From assembly GCA_023424995.1 (NCBI GenBank), contig JAFADH010000332.1, positions 20,921 to 84,920 on the forward strand: 64,000 nt of DNA, in the 5' to 3' direction. Made by a program: the position numbers and the translations under genes. This DNA comes from Bacillota bacterium (GTDB lineage: Bacteria; Bacillota; Clostridia; Lachnospirales; Lachnospiraceae). Shown here piece by piece: positions 44,796 to 54,913 of the stretch. Under the pieces are notes generated by a model. It ran no database searches. It was not told the DNA's origin and saw nothing but the letters and a program-made list of their open reading frames with translations. How positions within the stretch are numbered: position 1 is the stretch's first letter; each line of letters begins with the position of its first letter.

Positions 44796-45983
44796 ATGAA
44801 GAGAAAATTATTATCTTTATTACTTGCATCCGTAATGATCGGATCATTGTTGACAGGATGTAAAAGCACACCGGCGGATAATACTCCGGCAACACCCACA
44901 CCCGGAACTGATACATCATCCGGTGAAGAAGACAATGTAATAAGAATCGGTGTTGTAGGAAGCTTAACAGGCGGCAGCGCTATCTATGGTAAGGGTGCAC
45001 AGAACTCAATTACCATGGCGGCAGAGGAGATTAATGCAAGCGACAGTCCCATAAAGGTAGAGATCGTAAACGGAGGTAAGGTTGTAGATGACGGCGGCGA
45101 TGCCAAGCAGGCCGTGAATGCTTATAACAGCCTGGAGCCTGAGAAGCCCGAAGCAATCGTAGGCGCGTTCTTCTCCTCCATTACAATTCCCATGGCAGAG
45201 CTTGCCAACGAGCAGGGTATGTTATTATTAGCTACCGGCGCTACCAACGTAAAGGTTACCCAGATTGGACCCACCATCTTCAGAAATAACTTTATCGATC
45301 CCTTCCAGGGCGAGATGGCGGCAAACTTTGCGAAAGAGCTTGGCGCAACCAAGGCAGCGATCGTATATGCAAAAGATGATGATTATTCCAACGGTCTGAA
45401 GGACGCTTTCGTAAAAAGTGCGGCAGACGTCGGCATTGAAGTGGTATATACCGGTGAATGCACCACAAAGGATACTGACTTTACCGCTCAGGCTTCCCAG
45501 GTAGTTGCTTCCGGAGCTGACTTCTTATTCTATCCCGTATTCCTGGATACTGTTCCCCTGATCGTTCAGCAGGTAAGAGATGCCGGCTTTGAAGGCCCTA
45601 TCATGGGCGGTGACGGCTGGGATGGTGCTGATACCACCGGACTGGAATCCTATTTTGAGAATTGCTATTTCACCAATCATTATTCCAATGAGGATACTTC
45701 ACCCGCAGTACAGGCATTTGTTACCAAGTATACCGAGAAATACGGCGCAGATACTCTGAATGCCTGCGCAGCTCTTTACTACGATGCGATCTATATGTTA
45801 GTAGAAGCAGCAAAGACCGGCGGCGGTACAGATACAGCTTCACTGGTTGAGGGCATGGACGGCATGTCATTCTCCGGCGTAGGAACCTTTACTCTTGATG
45901 AGAACCGTAATGCGATTAAGGCTGTGGTTGTAAATACCTATGTCGATGGCAAGGTTAAGTGGTTAAAGACCCTGGAGCCGTAA
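44796..45983 (+). CDS. Branched-chain amino acid-type ABC binding lipoprotein (LivK-like)
   Basis: 395 residues. Lipoprotein signal ending SLLTGC, a Thr/Pro-rich tether, then a type 1 periplasmic-binding fold with VIRIGVVGSLTGGSAIYG. It is the receptor of the Liv operon 46195-49600. LivK-like receptors also bind other amino acids, amides and small acids. The neighbouring D-amino-acid/oxoproline genes raise the possibility of such a ligand. Confidence 0.92.
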   Translation: MKRKLLSLLLASVMIGSLLTGCKSTPADNTPATPTPGTDTSSGEEDNVIRIGVVGSLTGGSAIYGKGAQNSITMAAEEINASDSPIKVEIVNGGKVVDDGGDAKQAVNAYNSLEPEKPEAIVGAFFSSITIPMAELANEQGMLLLATGATNVKVTQIGPTIFRNNFIDPFQGEMAANFAKELGATKAAIVYAKDDDYSNGLKDAFVKSAADVGIEVVYTGECTTKDTDFTAQASQVVASGADFLFYPVFLDTVPLIVQQVRDAGFEGPIMGGDGWDGADTTGLESYFENCYFTNHYSNEDTSPAVQAFVTKYTEKYGADTLNACAALYYDAIYMLVEAAKTGGGTDTASLVEGMDGMSFSGVGTFTLDENRNAIKAVVVNTYVDGKVKWLKTLEP

Positions 45984-46007
45984 TCCGCTTAAGAACTAAA
46001 CATTGGA

Positions 46008-46057
46008 ACATACTACGACACAGGAGCAGGTGCAGAGCTTGTTTCTGTGTCGTATGT
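46008..46057 (+). terminator. Hairpin between receptor and permease genes
   Basis: ACATACTACGACACAG (46008-46023) pairs with CTGTGTCGTATGT (46045-46057) with one bulge. It lies in a 211-base gap; probably a partial terminator or RNA-stabilising stem favouring receptor expression. CCCGA/TCGGG follows at about 46143-46169. Confidence 0.6.
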
Positions 46058-46194
46058 TATGAATACTTGACTGGAAAATATAAGTAATATTATAATAAAA
46101 CTAAATTTTATCAATTGACTTAAGGCAATAACAGGAGAAAGTGCCCGAGGCATAAGCTGTCGGGCGAAATCAAAGCAGAAAGTTGGGTGTTGGC

Positions 46195-47082
46195 ATGTCA
46201 TTATTTATACAAAGTATGGTGAATGGACTTAACCAGGGTGCCATCTATGCATTGATAGCCCTTGGCTATACCATGGTTTACGGTATCATCCGCATGATTA
46301 ACTTTGCGCATGGTGACTTCATTATGGTAGGAAGTTATACGTTGTTTTACACAATACCGTTAATGATCAGAGCAGGTATGCCGGCATGGATGGCAGTATT
46401 GTTTGCGGTGGTCGTGTGTACTGTGGTGGGTATCTCGGTTGAGGTAATTGCCTACAGGCCGGTACGAAAAGCAGGTTCGTTAACAGCGCTTATAACAGCC
46501 TTGGCGATGAGTCTTTTCTTAGAGAATATGGCGATGGTGCTGTTCGGACCGAATCCGAGATCGGTTCCTGCCATATTCAAGCTTCCCTCCCTTGATTTTA
46601 TAGGTGTGAGATTACAGTTAAAATACCTGATCACCTTGGGTATCGGTATTGTTATGATGATTTCACTGAATTTGTTTGTCAAATATACAAAGCTTGGTAA
46701 AGCCATGAGAGCCGTGCCTCAGGATAAGCAGGCAGCGACTTTGATGGGTATTAAGGTTAATAATATTATCACGGTCACCTTCGGTATCGGTTCGGCTCTT
46801 GCAGCGGTGGCGGCACTGCTGTATTGCAGCACTTATCCCAGAGTTACCATGGATATGGGAAGTATGATGGGTCTGAAGGCATTTATCGCCGCGGTTCTTG
46901 GGGGTATCGGAAGTATTCCGGGTGCCATGGTCGGCGGCCTGCTGGTGGGTCTGATTGAGATCTTTGTTAAGGTATATGTTGCTCCCGGATGGTATGAAGC
47001 GATTACCTACAGTCTCTTAATCATCGTATTAATCGTAAAACCTTCCGGTATTCTCGGTAAGAATATCGGCGAGAAAGTGTAG
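46195..47082 (+). CDS. livH: Liv-type ABC permease LivH
   Basis: 295 residues from ATG 46195 (a TTG at 46183 is in frame). About eight membrane segments; GLNQGAIYALIALGYTMVYG and MINFAHGDFIMVG are the LivH hallmarks, with FIAAVLGGIGSIPGAMVGG near the end. Pairs with LivM. Confidence 0.92.
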   Translation: MSLFIQSMVNGLNQGAIYALIALGYTMVYGIIRMINFAHGDFIMVGSYTLFYTIPLMIRAGMPAWMAVLFAVVVCTVVGISVEVIAYRPVRKAGSLTALITALAMSLFLENMAMVLFGPNPRSVPAIFKLPSLDFIGVRLQLKYLITLGIGIVMMISLNLFVKYTKLGKAMRAVPQDKQAATLMGIKVNNIITVTFGIGSALAAVAALLYCSTYPRVTMDMGSMMGLKAFIAAVLGGIGSIPGAMVGGLLVGLIEIFVKVYVAPGWYEAITYSLLIIVLIVKPSGILGKNIGEKV

Positions 47083-47090
47083 GTGGAAGC

Positions 47091-48092
47091 ATGAAAATAC
47101 TGAACAATAAAAAATGGACGTATTTAATTAATTTTATAGGAATATGTATCATATTTCTGCTGCTGATGTTTCTTTTCAATTCCGGTATATTGGGAAACTG
47201 GAATAATTACATTAAAGGTATCTTAACTACCGCATGCTATACCATCATCATGGTGGCGTCACTTAATCTGCTGACCGGCTTCATGGGAGAGTTTTCGATC
47301 GGTCATGCAGGCTTTATGTCTGTGGGGGCTTATGCTTCTGCAATTCTTACCAATGTACTGGCGGGCAGAGGCATACCGGATATTCTTCTTTTTATCATTG
47401 CTCTTTTAGCCGGCGGAATTGTAGCCGGTATCACAGGAGCTCTGGTCGGTATCCCCGCCCTTCGGCTGAGAGGGGACTATCTGGCAATTGTGACCATTGC
47501 ATTCGCAGAGATCATCCGGGTTGCATTCACTAATTTTACAATTACCGGCGGCGGCAGAACCATGAGCGGTATTACAAAGCTTTCCGACTTTTTCTGGTGC
47601 TTCTGGGTGATGGTAATCTGTGTTACTATTATGTATATGTACATCAGATCCAGATACGGCCGTACGGTGATTGCCATTCGCGAGGATTATATCGCCGCAT
47701 CCGCCAGCGGCATCAATGTAACCTATTATAAGGTTCTGACATTTACCATATCCGCATTCTTTGCAGGTGTGGGCGGAGCGATGTATGCCCACTATATGAC
47801 GGCGATGATTCCCACTACCTTTAACTTCATGTATTCCGCAGAATTTTTAACCATGGTTATCATCGGCGGGACGGGATCCTTAACCGGCTCCATCCTCGGC
47901 GCTACCTTCCTTTCTTCCTTGCCGGAGCTTATGAGGGATTTTGCCCAGTACCGTATGCTGGCTTATTCCGTAGTACTGGTATTGGTTATGATATTTAAGC
48001 CGAGCGGTATCTTTGGTACCTATGAATTCTCCCTGACGAATATTCTTTCTAAGATATTTGGCAGGAAAGAAAAGAAAGCCAGGGAGGTGTAG
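47091..48092 (+). CDS. livM: Liv-type ABC permease LivM
   Basis: 333 residues, 8 bases after livH. Many membrane segments; LNLLTGFMGEFSIGHAGFMS, GIPALRLRGDYLAIVTIAF and the C-terminal MVIIGGTGSLTGSILG motif of LivM. Ends 3 bases before livG. Confidence 0.93.
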   Translation: MKILNNKKWTYLINFIGICIIFLLLMFLFNSGILGNWNNYIKGILTTACYTIIMVASLNLLTGFMGEFSIGHAGFMSVGAYASAILTNVLAGRGIPDILLFIIALLAGGIVAGITGALVGIPALRLRGDYLAIVTIAFAEIIRVAFTNFTITGGGRTMSGITKLSDFFWCFWVMVICVTIMYMYIRSRYGRTVIAIREDYIAASASGINVTYYKVLTFTISAFFAGVGGAMYAHYMTAMIPTTFNFMYSAEFLTMVIIGGTGSLTGSILGATFLSSLPELMRDFAQYRMLAYSVVLVLVMIFKPSGIFGTYEFSLTNILSKIFGRKEKKAREV

Positions 48093-48095
48093 TTT

Positions 48096-48878
48096 ATGAT
48101 GAACACAGAGCAACCCGTATTGAAGGCGTCGCATCTTGGAATTGCTTTCGGCGGACTCAAAGCGGTGAGTGATTTTAATATTGAGATCGGTAAAAGTGAA
48201 CTATTCGGTCTGATCGGACCCAACGGAGCAGGAAAGACTACGGTATTTAACCTGCTGACCGGTGTTTATAAGCCTACGGAAGGTGCATATTATCTAAATG
48301 GTGAGAATATGAACGGCAGGAAGACTCATCAGGTGGTGCAGGCCGGGATCGCCAGAACCTTCCAGAATATCCGTCTGTTTAAGAAGATGACAGCCTTGGA
48401 GAATGTCAAGGTTGCTATGAATAAGAATATGAAATATTCCGTCGCTTCGGCTATCTTAAGACTTCCCAGCTACTGGAAGGAAGAAGCCGAGATAGACGCC
48501 AGGGCAAGGGAGCTTTTAGAGGTAGTAAGACTAGGGGACAAAGCCGGCGTTGTCGCGGCGAATCTTCCCTACGGACAGCAAAGAAGACTGGAGATCGCAA
48601 GAGCGCTTGCTACCGGTATGAAGCTGCTGTTATTGGATGAGCCTGCTGCCGGTATGAATCCTACCGAGACGGCAGAGCTGCTTGATATCATCAATTTAAT
48701 CCGTAAGAAATTCGACATATCCGTATTACTGATAGAGCATGACATGAGCCTTGTCATGAATATCTGCGAGAAGATACAGGTTCTTGATTACGGCGAGACA
48801 ATTGCATTTGGCACACCGGATGAGATAGCCAGAAACACCAGGGTTATTGAAGCTTATCTCGGTAAAGAAGACGAATAG
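48096..48878 (+). CDS. livG: Liv-type ABC ATP-binding protein LivG
   Basis: 260 residues, GGGAGG upstream. Walker A GPNGAGKTT, IARTFQNIRLF, NLPYGQQRRLEIARAL, LLLDEPAAGMNP and EHDMSLVM are the standard LivG motifs. Confidence 0.94.
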   Translation: MMNTEQPVLKASHLGIAFGGLKAVSDFNIEIGKSELFGLIGPNGAGKTTVFNLLTGVYKPTEGAYYLNGENMNGRKTHQVVQAGIARTFQNIRLFKKMTALENVKVAMNKNMKYSVASAILRLPSYWKEEAEIDARARELLEVVRLGDKAGVVAANLPYGQQRRLEIARALATGMKLLLLDEPAAGMNPTETAELLDIINLIRKKFDISVLLIEHDMSLVMNICEKIQVLDYGETIAFGTPDEIARNTRVIEAYLGKEDE

Positions 48879-48892
48879 GAGGGAGAGTGCGT

Positions 48893-49600
48893 ATGTTATC
48901 AATCAAAGATTTGCATGTTTCCTACGGTGCAATTGACGCCATTCGTGGTGTAAGCCTTGAGGTAAATAACGGTGAGATCGTATCGCTTATCGGTGCAAAC
49001 GGTGCCGGTAAAACCACCATATTACACACTATCACAGGTCTGAAGGCAGCAAAAAGCGGTACCATTACTTACAACGATCTGGATCTTCGTGCCACCGATG
49101 CCAGCAGATTGATCCGGTATGGAATCTGTCATGTACCGGAGGGAAGGCACATCTTCCCGGATATGACGGTGCTGGAGAATCTTGAGATGGGAGCTTATTC
49201 CCTTAAAATCAGCAAGCATGATCTTGAGAAGAAGATGAATGTTGTATTCGAACGTTTCCCAAGATTAAAGGAACGGTATAAGCAGCTGGCAGGGACCCTA
49301 TCTGGCGGCGAGCAGCAGATGTTAGCCATGGGCAGGGCTCTGATGGCCGATCCCAAGATCCTTCTGCTGGATGAACCGTCCATGGGACTGTCACCGATTC
49401 TGGTGAAGGAAATCTTCAGCATCATCAGATATTGCCATGACCTGGGAATTACCATACTCCTGGTTGAGCAGAATGCCAAGATGGCACTGAGTATCGCCGA
49501 CCGGGCCTATGTTCTTGAGACCGGGGGCATAACCATCTCCGGCAAAGCCAAGGATCTGCTGGAGGATGACAGGGTACGCAAGGCATATCTGGGACAGTAG
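48893..49600 (+). CDS. livF: Liv-type ABC ATP-binding protein LivF
   Basis: 235 residues from ATG 48893 (GGAGGGAG 6 bases upstream; GTG 48887 is too close). Walker A GANGAGKTT, CHVPEGRHIFPDMTVLENLE, LSGGEQQMLAMGRAL, LLLDEPSMGLSP and VEQNAKMAL. Last gene of the transporter operon; a hairpin follows at 49719-49744. Confidence 0.94.
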   Translation: MLSIKDLHVSYGAIDAIRGVSLEVNNGEIVSLIGANGAGKTTILHTITGLKAAKSGTITYNDLDLRATDASRLIRYGICHVPEGRHIFPDMTVLENLEMGAYSLKISKHDLEKKMNVVFERFPRLKERYKQLAGTLSGGEQQMLAMGRALMADPKILLLDEPSMGLSPILVKEIFSIIRYCHDLGITILLVEQNAKMALSIADRAYVLETGGITISGKAKDLLEDDRVRKAYLGQ

Positions 49601-49718
49601 AAAATATTTATTTTGTGTAATAAAATATAAGGGTATGGAATAAAAGTATTAGGACTTGTGATAACGAAAATAATATGATTTATTTATATGTCAGTTAAAC
49701 ATTTTGACCTGTATTAAT

Positions 49719-49744
49719 GATGCCGCAAAGATGCGGTATCATTA
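49719..49744 (+). terminator. Hairpin after livF
   Basis: ATGATGCCGCA (49719-49729) pairs with TGCGGTATCAT (49734-49744), one mismatch, no clear U-run. Possible read-through to the aminotransferase gene. Confidence 0.55.
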
Positions 49745-49791
49745 TACCAAGGCACAATTTTGCAAGTTGTTAAGAAAGGTATGGTTGTAAA

Positions 49792-50634
49792 ATGGAAAAC
49801 TTAGGATATTATGATGGGAAATATGATTTAATTGAGAATATGACGATCCCGTTTGACGACAGAGTTCATTATTATGGTGACGGAGTATATGATGCAACAT
49901 GCGCCGGCAATCACATTATATTTAACCTGGAGGAGCATATTGACCGGTTCTTTAACAGCGCGGCATTACTTCAGATAAAAATACCTCATACCAAGGAGGA
50001 GGTAAAAAATATTCTGAATGAAATGATTGCCAAGGTAGATGGGGAGGAGCATTTTGTCTACTGGCAGGCAACAAGAGCGGTAGCACCCAGAAACCATAAA
50101 TTCCCGGAGGGCCCGTCCAAGCTGTGGATCTCCGTCCGGCAGAAGAAAATCGCCGATATGAATAAGCCGGTAAAGCTTATAACAGTCGAGGACACAAGGT
50201 TCCTGCATTGTAATATCAAGACCCTTAACCTGATACCGAATGTTATGGCGGCTCAGAAGGCGGAGCTGGCAGGCTGTGATGAGGTTGTTTTCCATCGCGG
50301 TGAAAGAGTAACGGAAGGCGCCCACAGCAATGTCCATATCATTAAGGACGGCAGGTTCATAACTCCTCCGACGGATCATTATATACTTCCCGGAATTGCA
50401 AGAGCACATCTGATCAATATGTGTAAGAAGCTGAATATCCCTTATGATGAGACAACCTTCACCGTGAAGGAGCTGACGGAAGCGGATGAGGTTATCGTAA
50501 GCTCCTCCAGCTGCTTCTGTTTATCCGCATCCGAGGTTGACGGACAGAAGGTGGGAGGCAAGGCACCGGAGCTGCTTCAGCGATTACAGGAAGCACTGTT
50601 GGACGAATACTTGACAGCGACGTTGCAGAAATAA
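49792..50634 (+). CDS. Class IV PLP aminotransferase, D-amino acid transaminase-like
   Basis: 280 residues. Fold type IV: GDGVYDATCAGN at the N-terminus, the catalytic Lys in CNIKTLNLIPNVMAAQKA, GCDEVVFHRGERVTEGAHSN, and PGIARAHLI. The Asp/Asn-Ile-Lys-(Ser/Thr)-Leu-Asn context and the RVTEGAHSNV segment are closer to D-amino acid transaminase than to IlvE. It would exchange amino groups between D-amino acids and 2-oxoglutarate, making or using D-glutamate. IlvE or aminodeoxychorismate lyase activity cannot be excluded. The cluster context favours the D-amino acid role. Confidence 0.85.
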   Translation: MENLGYYDGKYDLIENMTIPFDDRVHYYGDGVYDATCAGNHIIFNLEEHIDRFFNSAALLQIKIPHTKEEVKNILNEMIAKVDGEEHFVYWQATRAVAPRNHKFPEGPSKLWISVRQKKIADMNKPVKLITVEDTRFLHCNIKTLNLIPNVMAAQKAELAGCDEVVFHRGERVTEGAHSNVHIIKDGRFITPPTDHYILPGIARAHLINMCKKLNIPYDETTFTVKELTEADEVIVSSSSCFCLSASEVDGQKVGGKAPELLQRLQEALLDEYLTATLQK

Positions 50635-50640
50635 ATATAA

Positions 50641-50668
50641 GGGTGTTGCAAAACCATTTGCAGCACCC
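50641..50668 (+). terminator. Terminator after the class IV aminotransferase
   Basis: GGGTGTTGCAAA (50641-50652) pairs with TTTGCAGCACCC (50657-50668, one G-U); no long U-run. Confidence 0.65.
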
Positions 50669-50941
50669 TATAGACGTTTATATGCAATTTATTTTACATG
50701 CAGATATGCGCATGATGTGAATGACTCTGCAGGATACCCATCAGGCGCAATGTGTACGGGAGAGTGCATTGTCTTGTTCATAATCAGCCAAATGCATTGT
50801 ATGTCTTGCCATATTCCGCGTCAGCTTTACTCCGTGCATACCGCTGCGGGGTGTCCGGTTTCTTGCGGAAATGACAAAACATTCAGTATAGCTTGACGGA
50901 AGGTGAATGAGGCAGTACGCCGGGAAAGGAATGTTAATAAT

Positions 50942-52006
50942 ATGACCAAAGAAGAACTATCGATATATAATGTCGGAGAAAATCTGGATAATCTGATGAA
51001 TTTGGATCCCAGAGGCTATGGGGTATGCCGTATTCTGTATCATGGGAGCAGAGAATATACGGGAGAGCCACTCACCACTCATTCGGCAAAGAAACTGGTT
51101 CAATATATTCAGCCGGGAGATTTTGTATATATCATCACAGGGTTTATACTGCTTCCTTATAAGGTGCCGGAGATGGACGGGATGGTCAGCTCCATGCTGC
51201 TTGCCCGCTCCCTTGTGGCAGCCTTCGATGCAAAGCCGGTTATTATCTGCCCGGAGGATTGCCTGGAGGCCGTTAAGAAATGTGCGCCTGTTGTAGGACT
51301 GCATTGCTTTGAAGATATCGGCCGGATTGCAGACTTGCCGCTCTCCATGGGAGTTATTGCATTTACAAAGGATAAGAACAAGGCTGAGAAGCAGGCGGAT
51401 GAAATCATTGCAGACAGACTTCCCAGGGCGGTAATATCGGTGGAGGCACCGGGAGCCAATGAGAGAGGGGAATACCATAATGCGGCAGGCGTGAATGTAA
51501 CGGAACTGGAAGCCAAGACGGATATACTGTTTAAAAAGCTTCAGGATAAAGGGGTCCTCAATTTTGCCATCGGGGATCTGGGCAATGAGATCGGCATGGG
51601 CTCCATCGGAGAGCATATAAGCAGATATGTTCCCTATACTTCGGTCAACCAGTGCAAGTGTGACTGCGGCAGCGGCACGCTGGCAGCTACCGGGGCGGAT
51701 AATATTATAACGGCTACCGTATCCGACTGGGGCTGCTATGGATTGATGGCAGCCATCGCCTACCTTAAGAGGGATATGAATATCTTTCATGACGGTGAGC
51801 TGCAGGCTCAGCTGATGCGCACGGCGGCAGCCAGCGGAATGATCGATATGACGGGCTCTCTGATTCCCGGTATTGATGGTTTTGACTTGAGAATGAATAT
51901 GACTATCGTAGAATTAATGCGCGGGTGTACGGATTATGCCCTCGGATATGAGGGGAATGGCGGACATTGGTTTGAGAATGTACTGGCGAAAGGCTTCTTT
52001 CAGTAG
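50942..52006 (+). CDS. DUF4392 glutamate-cyclase-like protein
   Basis: 354 residues from ATG 50942 (AAAGGA upstream). It matches DUF4392, the C-terminal domain of the mitochondrial D-glutamate cyclase DGLUCY: VYIITGFILLPYKVPEMDG, PRAVISVEAPGANERGEYHN, IGDLGNEIGMGSI and the later TVSDWGCYGLMAAIAYL. In DGLUCY this converts D-glutamate to 5-oxo-D-proline. Here it stands as a separate gene ahead of pxpB and pxpC, with a DUF1445 gene (the other DGLUCY domain) at 54112. Activity is inferred from the family, not shown. Confidence 0.87.
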   Translation: MTKEELSIYNVGENLDNLMNLDPRGYGVCRILYHGSREYTGEPLTTHSAKKLVQYIQPGDFVYIITGFILLPYKVPEMDGMVSSMLLARSLVAAFDAKPVIICPEDCLEAVKKCAPVVGLHCFEDIGRIADLPLSMGVIAFTKDKNKAEKQADEIIADRLPRAVISVEAPGANERGEYHNAAGVNVTELEAKTDILFKKLQDKGVLNFAIGDLGNEIGMGSIGEHISRYVPYTSVNQCKCDCGSGTLAATGADNIITATVSDWGCYGLMAAIAYLKRDMNIFHDGELQAQLMRTAAASGMIDMTGSLIPGIDGFDLRMNMTIVELMRGCTDYALGYEGNGGHWFENVLAKGFFQ

Positions 52007-52137
52007 AAGAATACGGAGATCCGGTCTTTTCGGGACCGGGGAAAAGGCAATCGAGCCGGAGCAGAATATTGTTTTCATACGGATATAGAATTTTGCGGAG
52101 ATGGAACATTATATGAAGATAGAACATGGAGGTAAAT

Positions 52138-52863
52138 ATGTCTGGGATTCGTATCTTGCCGGCAGGAGATCTGGCACTGGTCGTAGAGTTCGGGAATGAG
52201 ATAAGCAACGCCTGCAACGAGAAGGTCGGCCAGTTAAACCAAAGCTTAAAAAGGAATAATATCAGGGGTATCGTTGAGACGGTGCCTACTTATCGTTCTC
52301 TATTGATTTATTATGATCCTCTGCAGCTTAGCTTTAAAAAATTAAGCAGATATATCCGGTCCGCGACCAGAGCGGCCGGAGTGACGACAGCGGTTACGAG
52401 AAGAAGAGTCACGATTCCGGTATGCTATGGCGGACAGTACGGCGAGGACCTGGCTGATGTGGCACAGCATACGGGCATGAGTGAGGAGGAGGTCATAAGC
52501 CTGCATTCCTCAGTGGATTACCGGATCTTTATGATGGGCTTTCTGCCGGGCTTTCCTTATCTTGGCGGCATGGATCCAAGACTTAAGACACCAAGACTGT
52601 CAAATCCCAGGACCTCCATTCCGGCGGGTTCTGTGGGAATCGGCGGAGAACAGACCGGAGTCTATCCCATCGCTTCACCCGGCGGATGGCGTCTGATCGG
52701 CAGGACTCCGCTGAAGCTGTATGACAGGGAAGGTGAGAAGCCTACCATATATCAGGCAGGAGATTTTATACGGTTTCAACCCGTAGGTGAAGAAGAGTAC
52801 CTTCGAATTGAGGAACAGGTGAAGCTTGGCGGGTATCAGTGTAAAATTACGGCGGTTGAATAG
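52138..52863 (+). CDS. pxpB: 5-oxoprolinase subunit PxpB (KipI-like)
   Basis: 241 residues from ATG 52138 with GGAGG upstream. Landmarks are the N-terminal PAGDLALVVEFG, GFLPGFPYLGGMDPRL, PRTSIPAGSVGIGGEQTGVY and SPGGWRLIGRTP. With PxpA and PxpC it forms the prokaryotic ATP-dependent 5-oxoprolinase that opens 5-oxo-L-proline to L-glutamate; it was first named KipI in Bacillus. Confidence 0.93.
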   Translation: MSGIRILPAGDLALVVEFGNEISNACNEKVGQLNQSLKRNNIRGIVETVPTYRSLLIYYDPLQLSFKKLSRYIRSATRAAGVTTAVTRRRVTIPVCYGGQYGEDLADVAQHTGMSEEEVISLHSSVDYRIFMMGFLPGFPYLGGMDPRLKTPRLSNPRTSIPAGSVGIGGEQTGVYPIASPGGWRLIGRTPLKLYDREGEKPTIYQAGDFIRFQPVGEEEYLRIEEQVKLGGYQCKITAVE

Positions 52864-53037
52864 CCCGTATGGATGTAATGCCTGCTTTCTTAACATATAT
52901 AGGGCGGCAGGATAATACCGCTGCAAAGCGCTGCAGGCTCTCAGCCGTAAAGAATGGGCGTTGATTATAAGCATTTTCCTGCTTATGGCTTTGTATATGG
53001 CATGAAGCAAATAGATTATGAAAGGCATGGTATTGTT

Positions 53038-53982
53038 ATGAGTATTCAGATTATAACTCCCGGTGCAATGACCACAATACAGGATTATGGAAGGACGGGC
53101 TATGGAGAGATAGGGATCGCACCCTCCGGAGCCGTGGATAAAACCGCCATGGAGCTGGCTAATATTCTGGTAGGGAATGATATGGGAGAAGCTGTGCTGG
53201 AATGTACCCTGCTTGGGCCTGCCATACATTTTACAGAGGATGCTGTCATAGCGATTACCGGAGGATATATGGAGCCGAAGGTTAACGACAGGGAGCTTCC
53301 CCTGAATACGGCAATATCCGTCATGGCAGGTGAGGATCTGAATCTGGGTTATGCCGTGACAGGCAGCAGAAGCTATATATCCTTTGCCGGAGGGCTAAAA
53401 ATACGTCCCCACCTGGAGAGTAAATCCACCAACCTGCAATGCGGTATCGGCGGCCTGCAGGGCAGGGCTCTGAAAGCCGGGGATGAGATACAATTAAATA
53501 AATCCGTATCAGCATTAACCGGGATGGAAAACCGGTGTTATAATATATTCGCTGCCGTTGCCGCTCCGAAGAAGGTACGGGTAGTGTTAGGACCCCAGGA
53601 GGATTATTTTACGGAGGAAGGACTTCGTACCTTTGTGACCGGTACCTACCGGCTTACCAGTGACTCCAACCGGATGGCCTGTAAGCTCTCGGGTCCTGTG
53701 ATAGAGGGAAAGCAGCCCACGGATATCATCTCTGACGGAATATCCCTGGGTGCGATCCAGGTGTCTTCCAACGGACAGCCCATCGTCATGCTCTGCGACA
53801 GGCAGACCACGGGAGGGTATGCGAAGATCGGTACGGTGATATCCACAGATATCTCCGTCCTTGCACAGTGTAAACCGGGGGATGAGATTCTGTTCGAGCC
53901 CATATCCCTGAAGGAAGCCCAGAAGCTGTATAAGAAGCGTACGGAGAATATGCGGAAGCTTCAAAGACGGGTGAATGGCTGA
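53038..53982 (+). CDS. pxpC: 5-oxoprolinase subunit PxpC (KipA-like)
   Basis: 314 residues from ATG 53038; the longer frame from 52954 adds a segment outside the family. IITPGAMTTIQDYGRTGY, GIAPSGAVDKTAMELAN, ALKAGDEI, and VVLGPQEDYF and QVSSNGQPIVMLCDRQTTGGY are typical of biotin-dependent-carboxylase-like KipA/PxpC. Forms the PxpBC complex. No biotin is used in this subfamily. Confidence 0.93.
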   Translation: MSIQIITPGAMTTIQDYGRTGYGEIGIAPSGAVDKTAMELANILVGNDMGEAVLECTLLGPAIHFTEDAVIAITGGYMEPKVNDRELPLNTAISVMAGEDLNLGYAVTGSRSYISFAGGLKIRPHLESKSTNLQCGIGGLQGRALKAGDEIQLNKSVSALTGMENRCYNIFAAVAAPKKVRVVLGPQEDYFTEEGLRTFVTGTYRLTSDSNRMACKLSGPVIEGKQPTDIISDGISLGAIQVSSNGQPIVMLCDRQTTGGYAKIGTVISTDISVLAQCKPGDEILFEPISLKEAQKLYKKRTENMRKLQRRVNG

Positions 53983-54111
53983 AACGGGTGGAATGTGAAG
54001 CAGTCAAAGAAGATTGTGGGCGAAGGATTTGACTTTATGCGGCTGAATTGGCGTTACTGAATTAGTGCTGCCGTAAACGGATACGGCAGCAGATGAATGG
54101 AGGAAGGAAGC

Positions 54112-54897
54112 ATGGATTACAGAACTTACAGCCCGGACCGGGTAAGGAAGCTGATCAGGGAAGGAAAGATTACCTCACCCACAGCGGGAATGTGCGGCGG
54201 TTATGCCCAGGCCAATCTTGTAATATTACCGAAGGAGCTGGCATACGATTTTCTCTTATTTGCCCAGAGGAATCCCAAGGCCTGCCCCATCCTTGAGGTC
54301 CTGGACGAGGGCAGCAGGGAAGTCAGGTATATGGCAAAGGATGCGGATATCGCAACAGATTTCCCCAGGTACAGAGTCTATGAATACGGTGAATTAACGG
54401 GGGAATATACGGAGGCTGCCTCTTTCTGGAGACCTGATTTTGTCAGCTTCTTAATCGGCTGCAGCTTCTCCTTCGAGGAGGAGCTTCTGGAAGCGAATAT
54501 CACAGTGCGGCATATTGAAGAGCAATGCAATGTACCCATGTATCTGACGAACATTCCGTGTGAAAGTGCGGGAGTCTTCTCCGGCAATATGGTGGTAAGC
54601 ATGCGTCCCATTCCATATAAGGATGTACCCAGAGCAGTATCGGTAACCGCCGCCATGCCCAGAGTTCATGGGGCACCGGTCCATATAGGCGGTCCTGAGA
54701 TAATCGGAATTAAGGATATCGGCAAGCCGGATTTCGGAGACAGCGTGACAATTAAGGAGGGTGAGGTACCGGTATTCTGGCCGTGCGGTGTTACTCCTCA
54801 GGCGGCACTTATGGCATCCAAGCCTGCTTTTGCCATTACACATGCTCCGGGGCATATGTTTATAACGGATGTGAAGAATGTGGAGCTGAAGCTGTAG
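54112..54897 (+). CDS. DUF1445 (D-glutamate cyclase N-domain family) protein
   Basis: 261 residues from ATG 54112 (GGAGGAAGGAAG upstream). Family signatures: GMCGGYAQANLVILPKELA, FLLFAQRNPKACPILEV, FWRPDFVSFLIGCSFSFEE and CGVTPQAALMASKP near the C-terminus, followed by THAPGHMFITD. Annotated elsewhere as putative hydro-lyase; the same domain forms the N-terminal half of DGLUCY. Its place between pxpC and pxpA fits 5-oxoproline/D-glutamate metabolism. Confidence 0.88.
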   Translation: MDYRTYSPDRVRKLIREGKITSPTAGMCGGYAQANLVILPKELAYDFLLFAQRNPKACPILEVLDEGSREVRYMAKDADIATDFPRYRVYEYGELTGEYTEAASFWRPDFVSFLIGCSFSFEEELLEANITVRHIEEQCNVPMYLTNIPCESAGVFSGNMVVSMRPIPYKDVPRAVSVTAAMPRVHGAPVHIGGPEIIGIKDIGKPDFGDSVTIKEGEVPVFWPCGVTPQAALMASKPAFAITHAPGHMFITDVKNVELKL

Positions 54898-54913
54898 TAT
54901 ATGGACAAGACCT